DNA of 64,000 nt from Pseudomonas mendocina (GTDB lineage: Bacteria > Pseudomonadota > Gammaproteobacteria > Pseudomonadales > Pseudomonadaceae), in the NCBI RefSeq assembly GCF_003008615.1, contig NZ_CP027657.1:2790001-2854000 (forward strand). The letters run 5' to 3'. This document shows positions 1-8,994 of the stretch, one piece after another; the stretch's first letter is position 1; each line of letters begins with the position of its first letter. The position numbers and the translations under genes are program-made. The notes under the pieces are model-generated. The model worked only from the letters and a program-made list of their open reading frames with translations, had not been told where the DNA came from and did not search any database.

Positions 1-401
1 GCGGTATCCACCTCCACCGTGGCTTCGCGGAACTCCAGTACCTGGGTGCCGACGTAGCCGAGGCCCTCGGCCAGATCCAGGTAGTCCTGGCGAGTCATGC
101 CGCCACGACCGACGATGCGTCCGAGTAGCGCCGCGCGCCGGTCGGCCATGGATTGTCCGGCCGGGGCGCAGGCCGATGGCAGGCCGTAGCTCGCCTCCCA
201 GTCCTCGAAGCTGTAAAGCGCCTGGCGTGGGTCGGCTTCGCCGAGCAAGGCCAGTGCGCGCTCGTCGATACGGGCGAACTCGCGGGCCTGGCCGGCCAGC
301 AGGCGCTGCAGCGTTGAGTCCGGCGCGGCATTCCAGACGATGCCTGGCGGCAGCAGCGCAAACAGCTGCTGGCGGTAATCGTCAGCGCTCAGGCCAGCCA
401 C
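1..401 (-). CDS. Mu gp48-like tail protein (YmfQ/DUF2313), 3' end cut by window edge
   Basis: About 133 residues are visible, starting from a GTG at 401 with a strong GGGGAGG ribosome site just upstream and overlapping the end of the gp47-like gene by 13 bases. The N-terminus reads LSADDYRQQL and is followed by LLPPGIVWN, RLLAGQAREFARID and DWEASYGLP, which is the typical pattern of the YmfQ/DUF2313 family found downstream of baseplate J in Mu-like phages. These proteins are thought to sit at the baseplate periphery, linking it to tail fibres. The tail-fibre gene, which would set the target range, should follow to the left outside the window. Confidence 0.85.
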   Translation of the reverse strand, partial: MAGLSADDYRQQLFALLPPGIVWNAAPDSTLQRLLAGQAREFARIDERALALLGEADPRQALYSFEDWEASYGLPSACAPAGQSMADRRAALLGRIVGRGGMTRQDYLDLAEGLGYVGTQVLEFREATVEVDT

Positions 402-1438
402 TGCACACCTCCCCAGATCGGCAGATGGCCATGGGCATGCAGCACGTTGCTGGTCGGCCATTCCATCTCGTAGTCCGTGACCCCGGCAGCCGTGCCGAGG
501 GCGGTGCGAATCGACGAGATGGACAACGTGCCGCCCGGCTCTCCACTGCTCAGCACAAGGTTCTGCAGGGACTGCTCGACAGCCGCGCGGGTGCTGTTGT
601 TGTCCGGCGAGATACGCAGCCGCGGCGAGAAGGCCACGGGCACCGGCGCGATCACATAGACGTGGGCGGTGACGTTGCGCTGCGTCTGGATATGGCTGAA
701 GACCTCCTCGAGCAGTTGCTGGGAAGGCATCGGCCCACCTGGCGCTGCGTCGGCCATGATGCGCAGCACCACGGTGCCCGGCCCCATGCCAAGCGGATCT
801 TCCCAGGCGCGGCTGACCCCCGGTACCTGAAGGGCCCATTCGGCCCAGTCGCCCTCGGCGCCGCCACGGGGAATACGGGCGCGGCGACGCATGATCCGCT
901 CGCGCCAGCTGTCGAAACCCTCGATATCCTCACCACCACTGATACCCGCACCCACGACGGTGGCGAGGGTATTCACGCCAACCACCGGCGAGATCAGGCT
1001 CAACTGCTTGCCCACCGCCAGATCGGCTGCACGCCCGGCTTGCAACGCTTCGACCTCAGCGGTTGCGCTGCCGGCCAGCAGCACGGTGTCCTGGGTTAGG
1101 CGATACTCCCGGCTGTCGGCGTGCAGCAGGGTGCCGGCATCCAGCACGACTCCGGCGTTGCCGGTGAACTGCACCGGGCCGCTGGCCGTGGCGGCCTGAC
1201 GCCTAGGCACGCCGACACTGTGCAGGTGCAGCAGGTCGTCGTCGCAGGTCTCGGGAAACAGCTGCCGCTCCAGCCACTGCAGGTAGCCATAGAGGCCGTG
1301 GGCCACGCCCGCTTCGCTGGTGGCCAGGATGCGCGTCAGGCGGCTGGCGAGCAGTGCCTGGCTACCCGGCAGGCGCGAGACCAGATCATTGTCGACGCGC
1401 TCGATCAGTTCAGGCAGCGTCGGTCGCTTAAATCCCAT
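389..1438 (-). CDS. Baseplate J-like protein (Mu gp47)
   Basis: A 349-residue protein of the baseplate J family, the wedge component that joins the central hub to peripheral baseplate proteins in contractile tails. It starts MGFKRPTLPELIERV and contains the family core including SRLPGS, GVPRRQAATASG and GMGPGTV. It lies between the gp46-like and gp48-like genes, in Mu order, overlapping gp46 by 11 bases, which suggests translational coupling. Length is normal for Mu-type members. It looks intact and complete. Confidence 0.93.
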   Translation of the reverse strand: MGFKRPTLPELIERVDNDLVSRLPGSQALLASRLTRILATSEAGVAHGLYGYLQWLERQLFPETCDDDLLHLHSVGVPRRQAATASGPVQFTGNAGVVLDAGTLLHADSREYRLTQDTVLLAGSATAEVEALQAGRAADLAVGKQLSLISPVVGVNTLATVVGAGISGGEDIEGFDSWRERIMRRRARIPRGGAEGDWAEWALQVPGVSRAWEDPLGMGPGTVVLRIMADAAPGGPMPSQQLLEEVFSHIQTQRNVTAHVYVIAPVPVAFSPRLRISPDNNSTRAAVEQSLQNLVLSSGEPGGTLSISSIRTALGTAAGVTDYEMEWPTSNVLHAHGHLPIWGGVQWLA

Positions 1439-1877
1439 TGTTCACTCCCCATACATAGTCATAACGGCGCTCCAGTGCGGCACCGACCGGGCGCTGGATG
1501 CCCACAATCAGTTGCAGCACGCCACGGCGCAGGTGAATCGCCTCGACCTCCACGGCACTGGCAATGCCGTCCTCGGTCAGCCAGGTCAGCGCTTCGCGGG
1601 CGTACTCCTCGGCCCGGCGCAACACGCTGTCCATTTCCTTTTCCCGCCACAGCAACCACAGGCGCGAGCCATACGGGCGGTCTGCATAGGCATCGGCCCA
1701 CCAGCCACGGCGATCGTTGCCGCCGTCGGGCAGCTGATCCGCCGGCAAGGCTCGACGGTCGGTGTAGAGCGACAGGAGCACTGCGGTTTCCAGGCTCTCG
1801 TCGCGGGCCAGATCGCCGTTGGCGATTGCCAGGTCGAAGGCCTTGGCCTTCGTGTCGTAAAGCAGGGCAACGTCCAT
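1428..1877 (-). CDS. Phage GP46 family baseplate protein
   Basis: A 149-residue protein matching the Mu gp46 family (gpW/gp25-like baseplate wedge role). It begins MDVALLYDTKAKAFDLAI; the ATG at 1877 overlaps the stop of the gp45-like gene (TGATG), so I prefer it over the in-frame TTG one codon earlier. Typical features are the early LARDESLETAVLLSLYTDRR stretch, the WWADAY motif, and a C-terminal half suited to the LysM-like wedge fold. Its place between the spike and baseplate J is the normal Mu order. Confidence 0.9.
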   Translation of the reverse strand: MDVALLYDTKAKAFDLAIANGDLARDESLETAVLLSLYTDRRALPADQLPDGGNDRRGWWADAYADRPYGSRLWLLWREKEMDSVLRRAEEYAREALTWLTEDGIASAVEVEAIHLRRGVLQLIVGIQRPVGAALERRYDYVWGVNNGI

Positions 1878-2410
1878 CAAGACATCTCCGGTGAAGGGCC
1901 AGGCCCGCCGTGGTGGTGGGCGTTGTAACGGTCACGCATGGTCTGCATGGTGCTGCTGTGGTCACGTACTTCGCCGGCGACCTCGAGGTCGCCATCCATG
2001 CTCACCAGCGGGCAATCGACGAAGGCCAGGGGCAAGCCGGCGCCCTTGATCACGATGCCTTCGCGGGTCAGGTGCACGGACTGGCCGAGGTCGTCATAGA
2101 TGGCCACCTCACCGCTCTTGAGCGACGCCATGCGGTAGCGCCGGTCATCCACGGCAACCGCCACCAGGTGGGCGCGGGCACCGCCGACGGCCACCACCAG
2201 GGCCTCGGCGCCGACATGCGGCACCGCGGTATAGCCGTACTGCTGGAAGCGCTCGGCCCAGGCCGGAGACTCGCCCAGCAAGGTGACCTGCACGTTCTGC
2301 AGGGTCGTTTCGTCTTCCGTCATCTGCAGTACACCGCGGCTCACCAGCAGACGCAGGCGGCGCCACAGCGGGCTGAGCAGACGGGACATGCTGCGCTGAT
2401 CGATCACCAT
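1877..2410 (-). CDS. Mu gp45-like baseplate assembly / central spike protein
   Basis: 177 residues from the ATG at 2410 (MVIDQRSMSRLLSPLWRRL), overlapping the end of the gp44-like gene by 7 bases. The middle region VQVTLLGESPAWAERFQQYGYTAVPHVGAEALVV is the OB-fold region of Mu gp45/P2 GpV-type spikes; it is followed by repeated short beta strands (AIYDDLGQSVHLT, GIVIKGAG). Near the C-terminus is a histidine cluster (YNAHHHGG); related spikes hold an iron ion at the tip through histidines, and this cluster is a candidate for that site by inference. It would pierce the outer membrane of the target cell. Confidence 0.9.
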   Translation of the reverse strand: MVIDQRSMSRLLSPLWRRLRLLVSRGVLQMTEDETTLQNVQVTLLGESPAWAERFQQYGYTAVPHVGAEALVVAVGGARAHLVAVAVDDRRYRMASLKSGEVAIYDDLGQSVHLTREGIVIKGAGLPLAFVDCPLVSMDGDLEVAGEVRDHSSTMQTMRDRYNAHHHGGPGPSPEMS

Positions 2411-3465
2411 CCCCAGCTCCTCGCTTCGTTGTTTGTGCCAGCTGTTGCCAGTGGCGCGATGGGCACTGGCTCGAACGCGGCGACAGGAGCGACGCGCAGC
2501 TCGGTGTGCCGGCCCTGCGGGCCATCCAGCAGTTGCACCTCGCTGACCAGCAGTCGTTCGTTCAGCCCCAGGTAGCCATCCTGTACCTGCACCAGATCCC
2601 CTGGTCGCCATATGCCCTGCTCATGCATCCAGCCGCTCAGGCTGTAGCTGACGGTGCGCCCCTTGGCCCAGCGCATGCGCGCCTCCAGCTCGGCGCGGGC
2701 CGTGCAGTCACGACTGTCAGCTGGGATATCGCACAGCAGCAGGGTGCTGCGTGGGCGGCGCACCCGCGGATCCAGCGCGCTGCCGCTCGGGCTGGAGGCG
2801 TCGAGGCCGTGCCACTGGTTGTCGCCAGGTGTCTGCCCCTCGACCAAGTAATGGTTGAACCTGTCGCGATTGCTGAAGGTGGCGGCGGCCTGGCGGATGT
2901 TCTTGCCCAGAATTAGCGGGGTACGCACCTCGCGCTGCACGGCATGCACGATCAGCAGGCGCCCCTGGGCGTCGCTGACCACCCTGGCACCACGTAGCTG
3001 TGCGGCGCGCTCGATGGCCTCGGCAATGGGCTGCCCGTCCTCAAGGACGAACGAGCGAAACGGCCTGGCGGCGCCCAGGGTGTCCAGCACTTCGATGCCA
3101 TAGGGCTGTGCCAGGGTCTGGGCAATCTGCGCCAGTGTGAGGCCATCCAGGCGTCGTTCACGGCCGCTGCAGTCGATCAGGTCACCGGCCTTGCTGCGGC
3201 CACTGGCGACGACTGTGTGCTGATAGGCGGAATAGCCCAGGCGCACGTCTTCCAGGTGTCCGGTCAGCAGCAGCTCGCCGCCAACCGACAAGGTGCAGGG
3301 CACATCGGGCGAGAGCGGTCGCTTGCCCTGTGGTTCGCTCCAGCGCTCGCTCAGCGTCAGCGCATACTCGTCGGCGATCTGCTCCAGGGACAGGCGGATG
3401 CGCACCTCTTGCCAGCCGGAGTGGCGTTCACTGCCGATCTGCAGAATGACGGGCTCATCACTCAC
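2404..3465 (-). CDS. Mu gp44-like tail protein (baseplate hub)
   Basis: 353 residues, GTG start at 3465 (MSDEPVILQIGSERH), overlapping the gp43 gene by 8 bases. It matches the Mu gp44/P2 GpD-type hub protein (gp27-like fold): early WQEVRIRLSLEQIADEY, then GTVC-poor beta-rich domains and the C-terminal PGDLVQVQDGYLGLNERLLVSEV. The hub sits between tail tube and spike and is needed for baseplate assembly. Length and position are usual for the family. Confidence 0.88.
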   Translation of the reverse strand: MSDEPVILQIGSERHSGWQEVRIRLSLEQIADEYALTLSERWSEPQGKRPLSPDVPCTLSVGGELLLTGHLEDVRLGYSAYQHTVVASGRSKAGDLIDCSGRERRLDGLTLAQIAQTLAQPYGIEVLDTLGAARPFRSFVLEDGQPIAEAIERAAQLRGARVVSDAQGRLLIVHAVQREVRTPLILGKNIRQAAATFSNRDRFNHYLVEGQTPGDNQWHGLDASSPSGSALDPRVRRPRSTLLLCDIPADSRDCTARAELEARMRWAKGRTVSYSLSGWMHEQGIWRPGDLVQVQDGYLGLNERLLVSEVQLLDGPQGRHTELRVAPVAAFEPVPIAPLATAGTNNEARSWGW

Positions 3466-4705
3466 TGAGCACCTCCAGAGTCATCCCACCGCGCAGGGCG
3501 CCGGGGTGACGGACGTTGTTACGTACGCAGATCTCGTCGGCGCGTTTCGCATCGCCGTACAGGCGATGGGCGACCAAGAGGGCCGGCAGGGTGAGCTGCG
3601 GCGTGTATTCGGTCAGGTTGGGGATGGCCAGGGCACGCGTGCGCAGGTCGTTCGACAAGGCTGCGCGCAGCTCGACCAGGGCGTTGTAGACCTCGTCACT
3701 GATCGGCTCGGCCGTCTTCAGCTCACGGTCGATCAGGGCCAGGGCATCGCGGCCGGCCGCTGCGGCATCCTGGCGCGACAGCCAGTCTGTCTCCGCCACC
3801 ACCCGTGCCGCAGTCGTCGCCGCCAGGCGACCGTTGAGCTGGCTGGCGGCCAGAAGATTGCCGGCTATGCGGATGCTCTCCGGGCTGTCCGCCGCAGGCA
3901 GCAGCACTTGGCTGCCTGCGCTGGCCAGCTCACGCAGCCTGCGCACGGTTCTGGCCGGCGTACCAAGAGCCAGGCGCAGGGGGGCCGCACCATCCAGGGA
4001 CAACAGACTGTTGCCGCTGTACAGATTCAGGGCATGCAGCGGGCGCATTACCGCGTTGCGGATACGGTTGTAACCACCCAGAACCAACCCGGCGATATTC
4101 ATCGGGAAACGGATCACCTGAGTGATCTCTTCGGCTATACCCCCTGCGATCTGATCCAGGCTGTCGATTTCGGACGCCAGGGCTTGCTCGATGCTCGCCA
4201 GCGAGCGGCCTGTCAGACCTTCTACGCTCCAGCGATCGAGGAAGTCCTTCTCGGTCACCGCTTCAGCAAGCGTGGCAGCCTGACCGACCTCACGTTGGGT
4301 ATCCAATGTGGTGTCCAGGCTCGCTGGCAGGCCGGATTCCTTGAAGGTCACCGTGAACTCGCACATGCCGCCGAGGCTGGTTCTTTCATCGAAAGACACC
4401 GAGGTGGCCACTGCGGATATTGGCTTCCCGCCTAGAAAGGGGTTCACCAACTCAGCGGCACCCGGCGCATTCAGCGCATCCAGCAGCTTGTCGCGCTGCT
4501 CGTCGTAATTCTCACCTGCGACGAACAGTTGCAGAGTCCAGCTTTTGATCGCGCGGCCCTTGTCCGCGAAGAAGGCACCGTCGGCATTGGGTTTTTCTTC
4601 TTCCGTCCAGCGGCGGCCAGCAGAGGCTTTCGAGCTCGTCACGTAGAACGGCACGCCGCCGTAGCTGCCGCGTAGTTCGGGGTCTATACGGTCACGCCAG
4701 GACAT
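3458..4705 (-). CDS. Mu gp43-like 'DNA circularization' N-family tail protein
   Basis: 415 residues starting MSWRDRIDPELRGSYGG, the diagnostic N-terminus of the Mu gp43/DNA-circularisation N family. The family name is historical; in Mu this gene lies among tail/baseplate genes and its product is thought to act in tail or baseplate assembly. The N-terminal domain (VPFYVTSSKASAGRR, FVAGENYDEQRDKLL) is intact, and the C-terminus ends with a LysM-like segment (HRLYGDAKRADEICVRNN). It follows the tape measure after 81 bases with no gene. Confidence 0.88.
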   Translation of the reverse strand: MSWRDRIDPELRGSYGGVPFYVTSSKASAGRRWTEEEKPNADGAFFADKGRAIKSWTLQLFVAGENYDEQRDKLLDALNAPGAAELVNPFLGGKPISAVATSVSFDERTSLGGMCEFTVTFKESGLPASLDTTLDTQREVGQAATLAEAVTEKDFLDRWSVEGLTGRSLASIEQALASEIDSLDQIAGGIAEEITQVIRFPMNIAGLVLGGYNRIRNAVMRPLHALNLYSGNSLLSLDGAAPLRLALGTPARTVRRLRELASAGSQVLLPAADSPESIRIAGNLLAASQLNGRLAATTAARVVAETDWLSRQDAAAAGRDALALIDRELKTAEPISDEVYNALVELRAALSNDLRTRALAIPNLTEYTPQLTLPALLVAHRLYGDAKRADEICVRNNVRHPGALRGGMTLEVLSE

Positions 4706-4786
4706 CGATAGGGCTCCAGATAAAAAGTTCGAGGGGAAACAGGTGCCGGCAGGCCCGGCCAGCCGCTCGGGTGGGAGTGCAGTGCC

Positions 4787-6427
4787 TCACGACATCACCC
4801 CCAGCAAGCCGCTATCCAGGCTGTAGCCCAGGCCACCATTGGCCTTCATCGACGACACCCGTGGGTTGCCGTCCGCATCGATCCTGATTCGCAGTTCTCC
4901 GCCCACATCGGTGTAGCGGGGCGCCAGCAGGGGCGACTGACGATTGCCCAGCAGCGGTTGGCCCAGACCCGACAGGGTCGAGGCAGCGGCCTCGGGTTCA
5001 TCGGGGCGTTGCAGGCCCAGGCGCTTGACGACCCAGTCCGGCATCAACAGGGTCAGTTCGCCGATCTTCTGCCGCAGCCAACTGGTCAGTTGCTCGAAGC
5101 GCTCGCCGATACCGCTGGCCAGGCCGCCGATCCAGTCCCGGCCGAGCTGGCTCAGCGAGCGGCCGGCGAAGAGTTCGAACACCGCATCGACCGCCTTGAG
5201 CAACTGTGCGGCGGGGGTGAAGGCCAGCAGGCCTTGGAGGATTGCGCCGATGCCCTGGTCGAAGAACGCCCTGATCTGCGCCCACAGGCCAGCGAACCAC
5301 TCGGCGATAGCGCCCCAGTTGCTGTAGATCAGGTACGCCGCTCCAGCCAGCGCGGTGATACCGAGCACGATCCAGCCGATCGGTGTGGTGAACAGCGCCA
5401 CGGACAATGCGCGAATCCCGTCTATCGCCAGCGGAATCCACCTGCTGGCCATCTCACCGAGCGCGCTGCCGAACTGCAGCAAGGTCACGGCACCGGAGAA
5501 CAGCGAAAACACGAACCTGCCGGCCATCAGCTCCGCGACCAGGGTGATCAGGGGGACGAAGCCGCCCGCCATTCCTGCGACCCAGGTGAAGGCACTGGCC
5601 AACGCCTGAATGCCGGCAGCCAGTTGCTGCAGCCCTTGCACGATCTGCTGCGAGATCGCCTGGCGGTTGGCCTGCGACAGCTCGTTGAGGCTGCCGAGCC
5701 ACTGGTTGATGGTCGGCAGCAACGCGCCCAGCACGGTGTTCTTGATCGACTGCAGGGTGCTGGTCAGTTGGTTCATCTGCTGGATGTACAGGCGCGACTG
5801 CTCGACATCCTCATCGCTGATGATGGCGCCATTGTCTCGGCCTGCCTGGCGCAGCCGATCCAGCTCATCGCCAGACTGGCGCAGCAGGGTGATGAGTTGC
5901 TCGCCGTCGCGGCCGAACAGTTCGCCGATCACGCGCGGTGCCGCGCTGGCTTCGATACGGCCTAGGCGCGAAGCCACCAGTTCGAGGAGCTTCTCGGTGT
6001 CTCCGGCCGTGGCCTGCAGATCCTCAGCGCCAATACCCAGACGCTTGAACGACTCGGCCGCGCTGCTACCCCCGGTGGCCAGGAATTCCTCGGCTTGCAG
6101 GCTGAGTTCCTTGAGGCCGGAGACCAGGGCGCCATTGTCGGCGCCGAACTGCCGGGCGGCGTACTGCCACTCCTGCAGCCAGCCGAGCCCGACGCCAAGG
6201 CGCTCCGAGTTGCTCTGGACCTCGTTGCCAAGGGTGGCGAAGCCGTCGACCATACGCCCGACGTTCCCGCCAATCCCTGCTGCGACGGTGCCTATGGCGG
6301 CCAGGCGCTGACCGAACGAAGCGATCCGAGCGAAGGCGCCAGCCGAGGCTTCGGCAGCCTGGTTCAGGGCCGGGGTCAACCGATCCTGCATATCCAGGGT
6401 CACCGTTACTCTGATTTCATCCGCCAT
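4787..6427 (-). CDS. Tail tape measure protein (Mu gp42-like)
   Basis: 546 residues, starting MADEIRVTVTLDMQDRLTPAL at an ATG (6427) that overlaps the end of the frameshifted chaperone reading frame. The N-terminal half is coiled-coil and alanine/glutamine rich (LNQAAEASAGAFARIASFG, LQSIKNTVLGALLPTINQW). Two hydrophobic stretches, around residues 290 to 320 and 335 to 375 (IGWIVLGITALAGAAYLIYSNW), match the membrane-inserting regions seen in tape measures. The protein sets tail length; it is intact, so a full-length tail is expected. Confidence 0.92.
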   Translation of the reverse strand: MADEIRVTVTLDMQDRLTPALNQAAEASAGAFARIASFGQRLAAIGTVAAGIGGNVGRMVDGFATLGNEVQSNSERLGVGLGWLQEWQYAARQFGADNGALVSGLKELSLQAEEFLATGGSSAAESFKRLGIGAEDLQATAGDTEKLLELVASRLGRIEASAAPRVIGELFGRDGEQLITLLRQSGDELDRLRQAGRDNGAIISDEDVEQSRLYIQQMNQLTSTLQSIKNTVLGALLPTINQWLGSLNELSQANRQAISQQIVQGLQQLAAGIQALASAFTWVAGMAGGFVPLITLVAELMAGRFVFSLFSGAVTLLQFGSALGEMASRWIPLAIDGIRALSVALFTTPIGWIVLGITALAGAAYLIYSNWGAIAEWFAGLWAQIRAFFDQGIGAILQGLLAFTPAAQLLKAVDAVFELFAGRSLSQLGRDWIGGLASGIGERFEQLTSWLRQKIGELTLLMPDWVVKRLGLQRPDEPEAAASTLSGLGQPLLGNRQSPLLAPRYTDVGGELRIRIDADGNPRVSSMKANGGLGYSLDSGLLGVMS

Positions 6428-6904
6428 GTCGTTTCATTTCCTCTGCCAACTTTTCCGCCTGACCGAGCCACCAACGCAGGTCGCTCAGCTCCATTTCCAA
6501 CAGGTCAAGCGGGTTGAAACCGCCAAATGCCGTCGCCACGACGCGGATCAGGACATCCCAGTCCGCCGGGGCTTGGGCAAAAAAGGCTCGACTACCGCCA
6601 GCACGACCTCCATGTCGCGCGCATCCAGTTCGTCCATGGCTTGGGCCGGCACCCCCGCGAGGGCCCCGACCAGGGCCAGGCTCTGGGCAATGCCGCCACT
6701 GCCGGCCTGATCCATGGCCTTGAGGTGCTTGCCCTTGAGCGTCTTGACCAGGCTCAGCTCGGTGAGCGTGCGCTCACCCTCGAGCTTGCTGTGGCGGTAG
6801 GTAATGGGCGCCAGCAGGGTGACCCGCAGGGAGTCGCCCAGATCCTGGATACGCCCACGCTCTGCTTCACTCAGGCCGAGACCGGCAAGAAAATCGCTGG
6901 TCAT
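6417..6904 (-). CDS. Frameshifted tail assembly chaperone (gp41 plus -1 extension)
   Basis: Predicted -1 ribosomal frameshift product. The zero frame reads CCT TTT TTG near the 3' end; slipping back one base on T TTT TTG opens a frame that continues ..FFAQAPADWDVLIRV and ..FNPLDLLEMELSDLRWW, ending EEMKRHGG at a stop at 6417 to 6419, exactly over the start of the tape measure. This adds about 55 residues. Contractile-tail phages commonly make two chaperones this way (Mu gp41/42, P2 E/E', lambda G/GT). The extension's tryptophan-rich, helical character fits that role. Confidence 0.82.
6548..6904 (-). CDS. Mu gp41-like tail assembly chaperone, unshifted form
   Basis: 118 residues beginning MTSDFLAGLGLSEAERGR, with the family core LLAPITYRHSKLEGERTLTELSL and LKAMDQAGSGGIAQSLALVGALAGVP. 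It is the zero-frame product, terminating at 6548 just after the slippery heptamer. The chaperone is thought to coat the tape measure during tail tube polymerisation and not to be part of the finished tail. It lies 3 bases after the tail tube gene. Confidence 0.9.
   Translation of the reverse strand: MTSDFLAGLGLSEAERGRIQDLGDSLRVTLLAPITYRHSKLEGERTLTELSLVKTLKGKHLKAMDQAGSGGIAQSLALVGALAGVPAQAMDELDARDMEVVLAVVEPFLPKPRRTGMS
6578..6584 (-). other. Slippery heptamer T TTT TTG for programmed -1 frameshift
   Basis: On the minus strand the run of six T followed by G is in the zero-frame phase X XXY YYZ (codons TTT TTG), the canonical -1 slip site. It lies about ten codons before the gp41 stop, and the -1 frame stays open up to the tape-measure start. 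Confidence 0.82.
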
Positions 6905-6907
6905 GGC

Positions 6908-7264
6908 TCAGATCCTTTCGCAGCGGTGCGCGGCGAGGTTCAGGCGCACCTTGCCTTCGGCTGTGGTGAGCTCTGCGGTCTCGGTCACGAAGGCACCGGT
7001 CAGCAGGTAGTCCTGGCCGTTGTCGCACTCGACCAGCACGGTGGCGTTGGTGATGGCGTTGAGGTCGATCAGATCGATCTCATCGGTATGCAGCACCGAG
7101 CACTGCAGCGTCGGCGCCACGGCTTCCTCGTTGTAATGCACGCGGTTGCCGGCCATGCGCGTGGTGCGCTTGACCCCGCCAGGGTTGAGGGTCGCCCCTT
7201 TCTCGGTGGGGAATTCACGGCCATCGATGCGAATCGTGGCGATCCCGGTGATTTTTCCGCTCAT
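6908..7264 (-). CDS. Phage tail tube protein (Mu gp40/M family)
   Basis: 118 residues, MSGKITGIATIRIDGREFPTEK onward, with GGVKRTTRMAGNRVHYNEE characteristic of the Mu-type tail tube protein family. It forms the inner tube that is driven through the target envelope when the sheath contracts. It lies directly after the sheath gene (15-base gap), the normal gene pair in contractile systems. Length matches Mu M. Confidence 0.93.
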   Translation of the reverse strand: MSGKITGIATIRIDGREFPTEKGATLNPGGVKRTTRMAGNRVHYNEEAVAPTLQCSVLHTDEIDLIDLNAITNATVLVECDNGQDYLLTGAFVTETAELTTAEGKVRLNLAAHRCERI

Positions 7265-7279
7265 GTGGTTCTCCTCTGA

Positions 7280-8767
7280 TTAACGGCGGAACTGCGTCTG
7301 CTGGGCATGGACGCTGTATTGGCCGATCAGCATTGGCTGATCGATGACGTTGAGGCGGTTCGGGTTGTCCGGGTCGATATCGACCTGCAGGCTTTCCTTG
7401 TAGCCCTCGTAGTCACGTACCCAGGCACGCTCGCCCATGAACGTCTGCAGGTAGAGGCCGAGCAGCTCGCCCTTGCACACCTTGGGTGTCATCACCGGCT
7501 GGCTGGGGTCGTACAGCGCGCGATCGGCATCCGCGGCGAGCTTGTGCCGTGGGTATTTCTGGGCGAACGTGCTGCGTTGCTCGTAGCGAATGCGCTCCAG
7601 GGTCTCGGGGGTGTTGATCAGCAGGTAGCTGTCATCCGCCACGCCCGCCGCATTGCGCTGGTAGGTGGTGATCTGCAGCTCGATCTGCACGGTGCCGTCG
7701 ACCGCCACGGTATGCGTTGCGATACCGTCGAACAGCAGCAGGTTGCGCTCGGCGTCGTCCCAGCGTTGATCTTCGCGCGGGCCGATCAGGCCAGGCAGCG
7801 GCAGGCGTTGCAGCGGACGTGCCGGGTCGACGGCCAGGGCCTTGGCAGCGACGATGGCGTTGGTTGCAGCCCAGATCCACGGCGCGCTGGGCGAGGCGCC
7901 CATGCCCATGACCGACAGGTGCGGCGAGTTGCGGCTGTTGCCCAGTGCGGCTGCAGCGGCATGGCTGCCACGGAAGGCAGCGAAGGCGCGGCCGCCGATC
8001 TGGCGCATCGGGCCGTAACGCTTGGCCAGCTCGACCTCGATCGCTTCCAGCGAGGTGGCATCGGTGTAAGGCAGGCAGATCCAGTTCCACCATTCGCCAC
8101 CCATGGCCGCCACGGCATCGAGCAGGTCGGGGTTGACCGCGCCCCCTGCCGGAGCGGTATAGGTCAGGCTCAGGCCGGCGGTGCGCTCCTCGCCCTTGAG
8201 GCTGTCACCCAGGGAAATGGCGTTGCCGGTTTCACCGCCCCAGCGGCAGGTGATGTCCACTCGCTCCGGGGTTTCGCTGGCGATGCTGGCCAACACCGGC
8301 AGACGGCCGTCGGCGTTGATGGCATCGGCGATGGCTTGCGCCGTAGCGACCGGGTTGGCACCCGCCACCATCTCGCACCAGACACGGTAGCCGGCGATGT
8401 ACAGGGCCAGCGGCCGGGTTTCTGCCGGGCCAGCGGCGACCACGATGGCACCCTTGGCCTTGATGGACAGGGCCGCATCGCTCATGGGCAGGGCCCAGGT
8501 TTCGGTGTACAGATCGATGTTCTTGATGGCCTGGAACTGCTCGGCCAGCATCGAGCCACGGCCGAACAGTTCGTCGGTCTGGCCCTGGCGGGTTACCCGC
8601 ACCGGCACCAGGGGCTGGGCATTGCCGCTTTCGAGCATCTGCCCAAGCACCAGCAGCTTGCCCTGAAACACGGCGTTGCCGGCCAGGCGGTTGTCGAACT
8701 CGACGTACCAGCCCGGAATGCGTAGCGCCGCGGGGATTTCATTGAATACAGTGGAACTGATGGCCAT
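7280..8767 (-). CDS. Tail sheath protein (Mu gp39/L family)
   Basis: 495 residues from the ATG at 8767 (MAISSTVFNEIPAALRIPG), about the length of Mu L. Family hallmarks include PGWYVEFDN at the N-terminus, VPVRVTRQGQ, and the C-terminal sheath fold ending with the VKGELLGLYLQ region and QYSVHAQQTQFRR. I chose this ATG because it follows the DUF2635 gene's end and the family starts here. The sheath contracts to drive the tube; an intact sheath means a contractile (R-type) particle. Confidence 0.95.
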   Translation of the reverse strand: MAISSTVFNEIPAALRIPGWYVEFDNRLAGNAVFQGKLLVLGQMLESGNAQPLVPVRVTRQGQTDELFGRGSMLAEQFQAIKNIDLYTETWALPMSDAALSIKAKGAIVVAAGPAETRPLALYIAGYRVWCEMVAGANPVATAQAIADAINADGRLPVLASIASETPERVDITCRWGGETGNAISLGDSLKGEERTAGLSLTYTAPAGGAVNPDLLDAVAAMGGEWWNWICLPYTDATSLEAIEVELAKRYGPMRQIGGRAFAAFRGSHAAAAALGNSRNSPHLSVMGMGASPSAPWIWAATNAIVAAKALAVDPARPLQRLPLPGLIGPREDQRWDDAERNLLLFDGIATHTVAVDGTVQIELQITTYQRNAAGVADDSYLLINTPETLERIRYEQRSTFAQKYPRHKLAADADRALYDPSQPVMTPKVCKGELLGLYLQTFMGERAWVRDYEGYKESLQVDIDPDNPNRLNVIDQPMLIGQYSVHAQQTQFRR

Positions 8768-8994
8768 TACTTGGCACCTCCTTTCTTGATTGCAACCTGG
8801 GATCGCTTCACCTTCGGTGGCTCCTGTCTTGCTTGTGTGCTGTGCGGCGCATCGACGATGTCGCCTTCGTTCCAGCGGCGCTGCCAGTAGGCAGACCACT
8901 CGACCTGTTCGCCTTGCGCGGCGATAGGGCGGGCGTTCTCCGGGCGCCGCACGATCAGGCCCGCGTGGGCTGGTTTGATGTTTCGTTGAGTCAT
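8767..8994 (-). CDS. DUF2635 (Mu gp38-like) protein
   Basis: 75 residues, MTQRNIKPAHAGLIVRRPEN, with the small-protein family pattern of an LIVRRPEN-like strand followed by GEQVEWSAYWQRRWNEGDI. DUF2635 genes sit just upstream of the sheath in Mu-like phages. The function is unknown. It overlaps its neighbours by one and four bases, so it is translationally coupled in the tail operon. The C-terminus is lysine rich. Confidence 0.88.
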   Translation of the reverse strand: MTQRNIKPAHAGLIVRRPENARPIAAQGEQVEWSAYWQRRWNEGDIVDAPHSTQARQEPPKVKRSQVAIKKGGAK

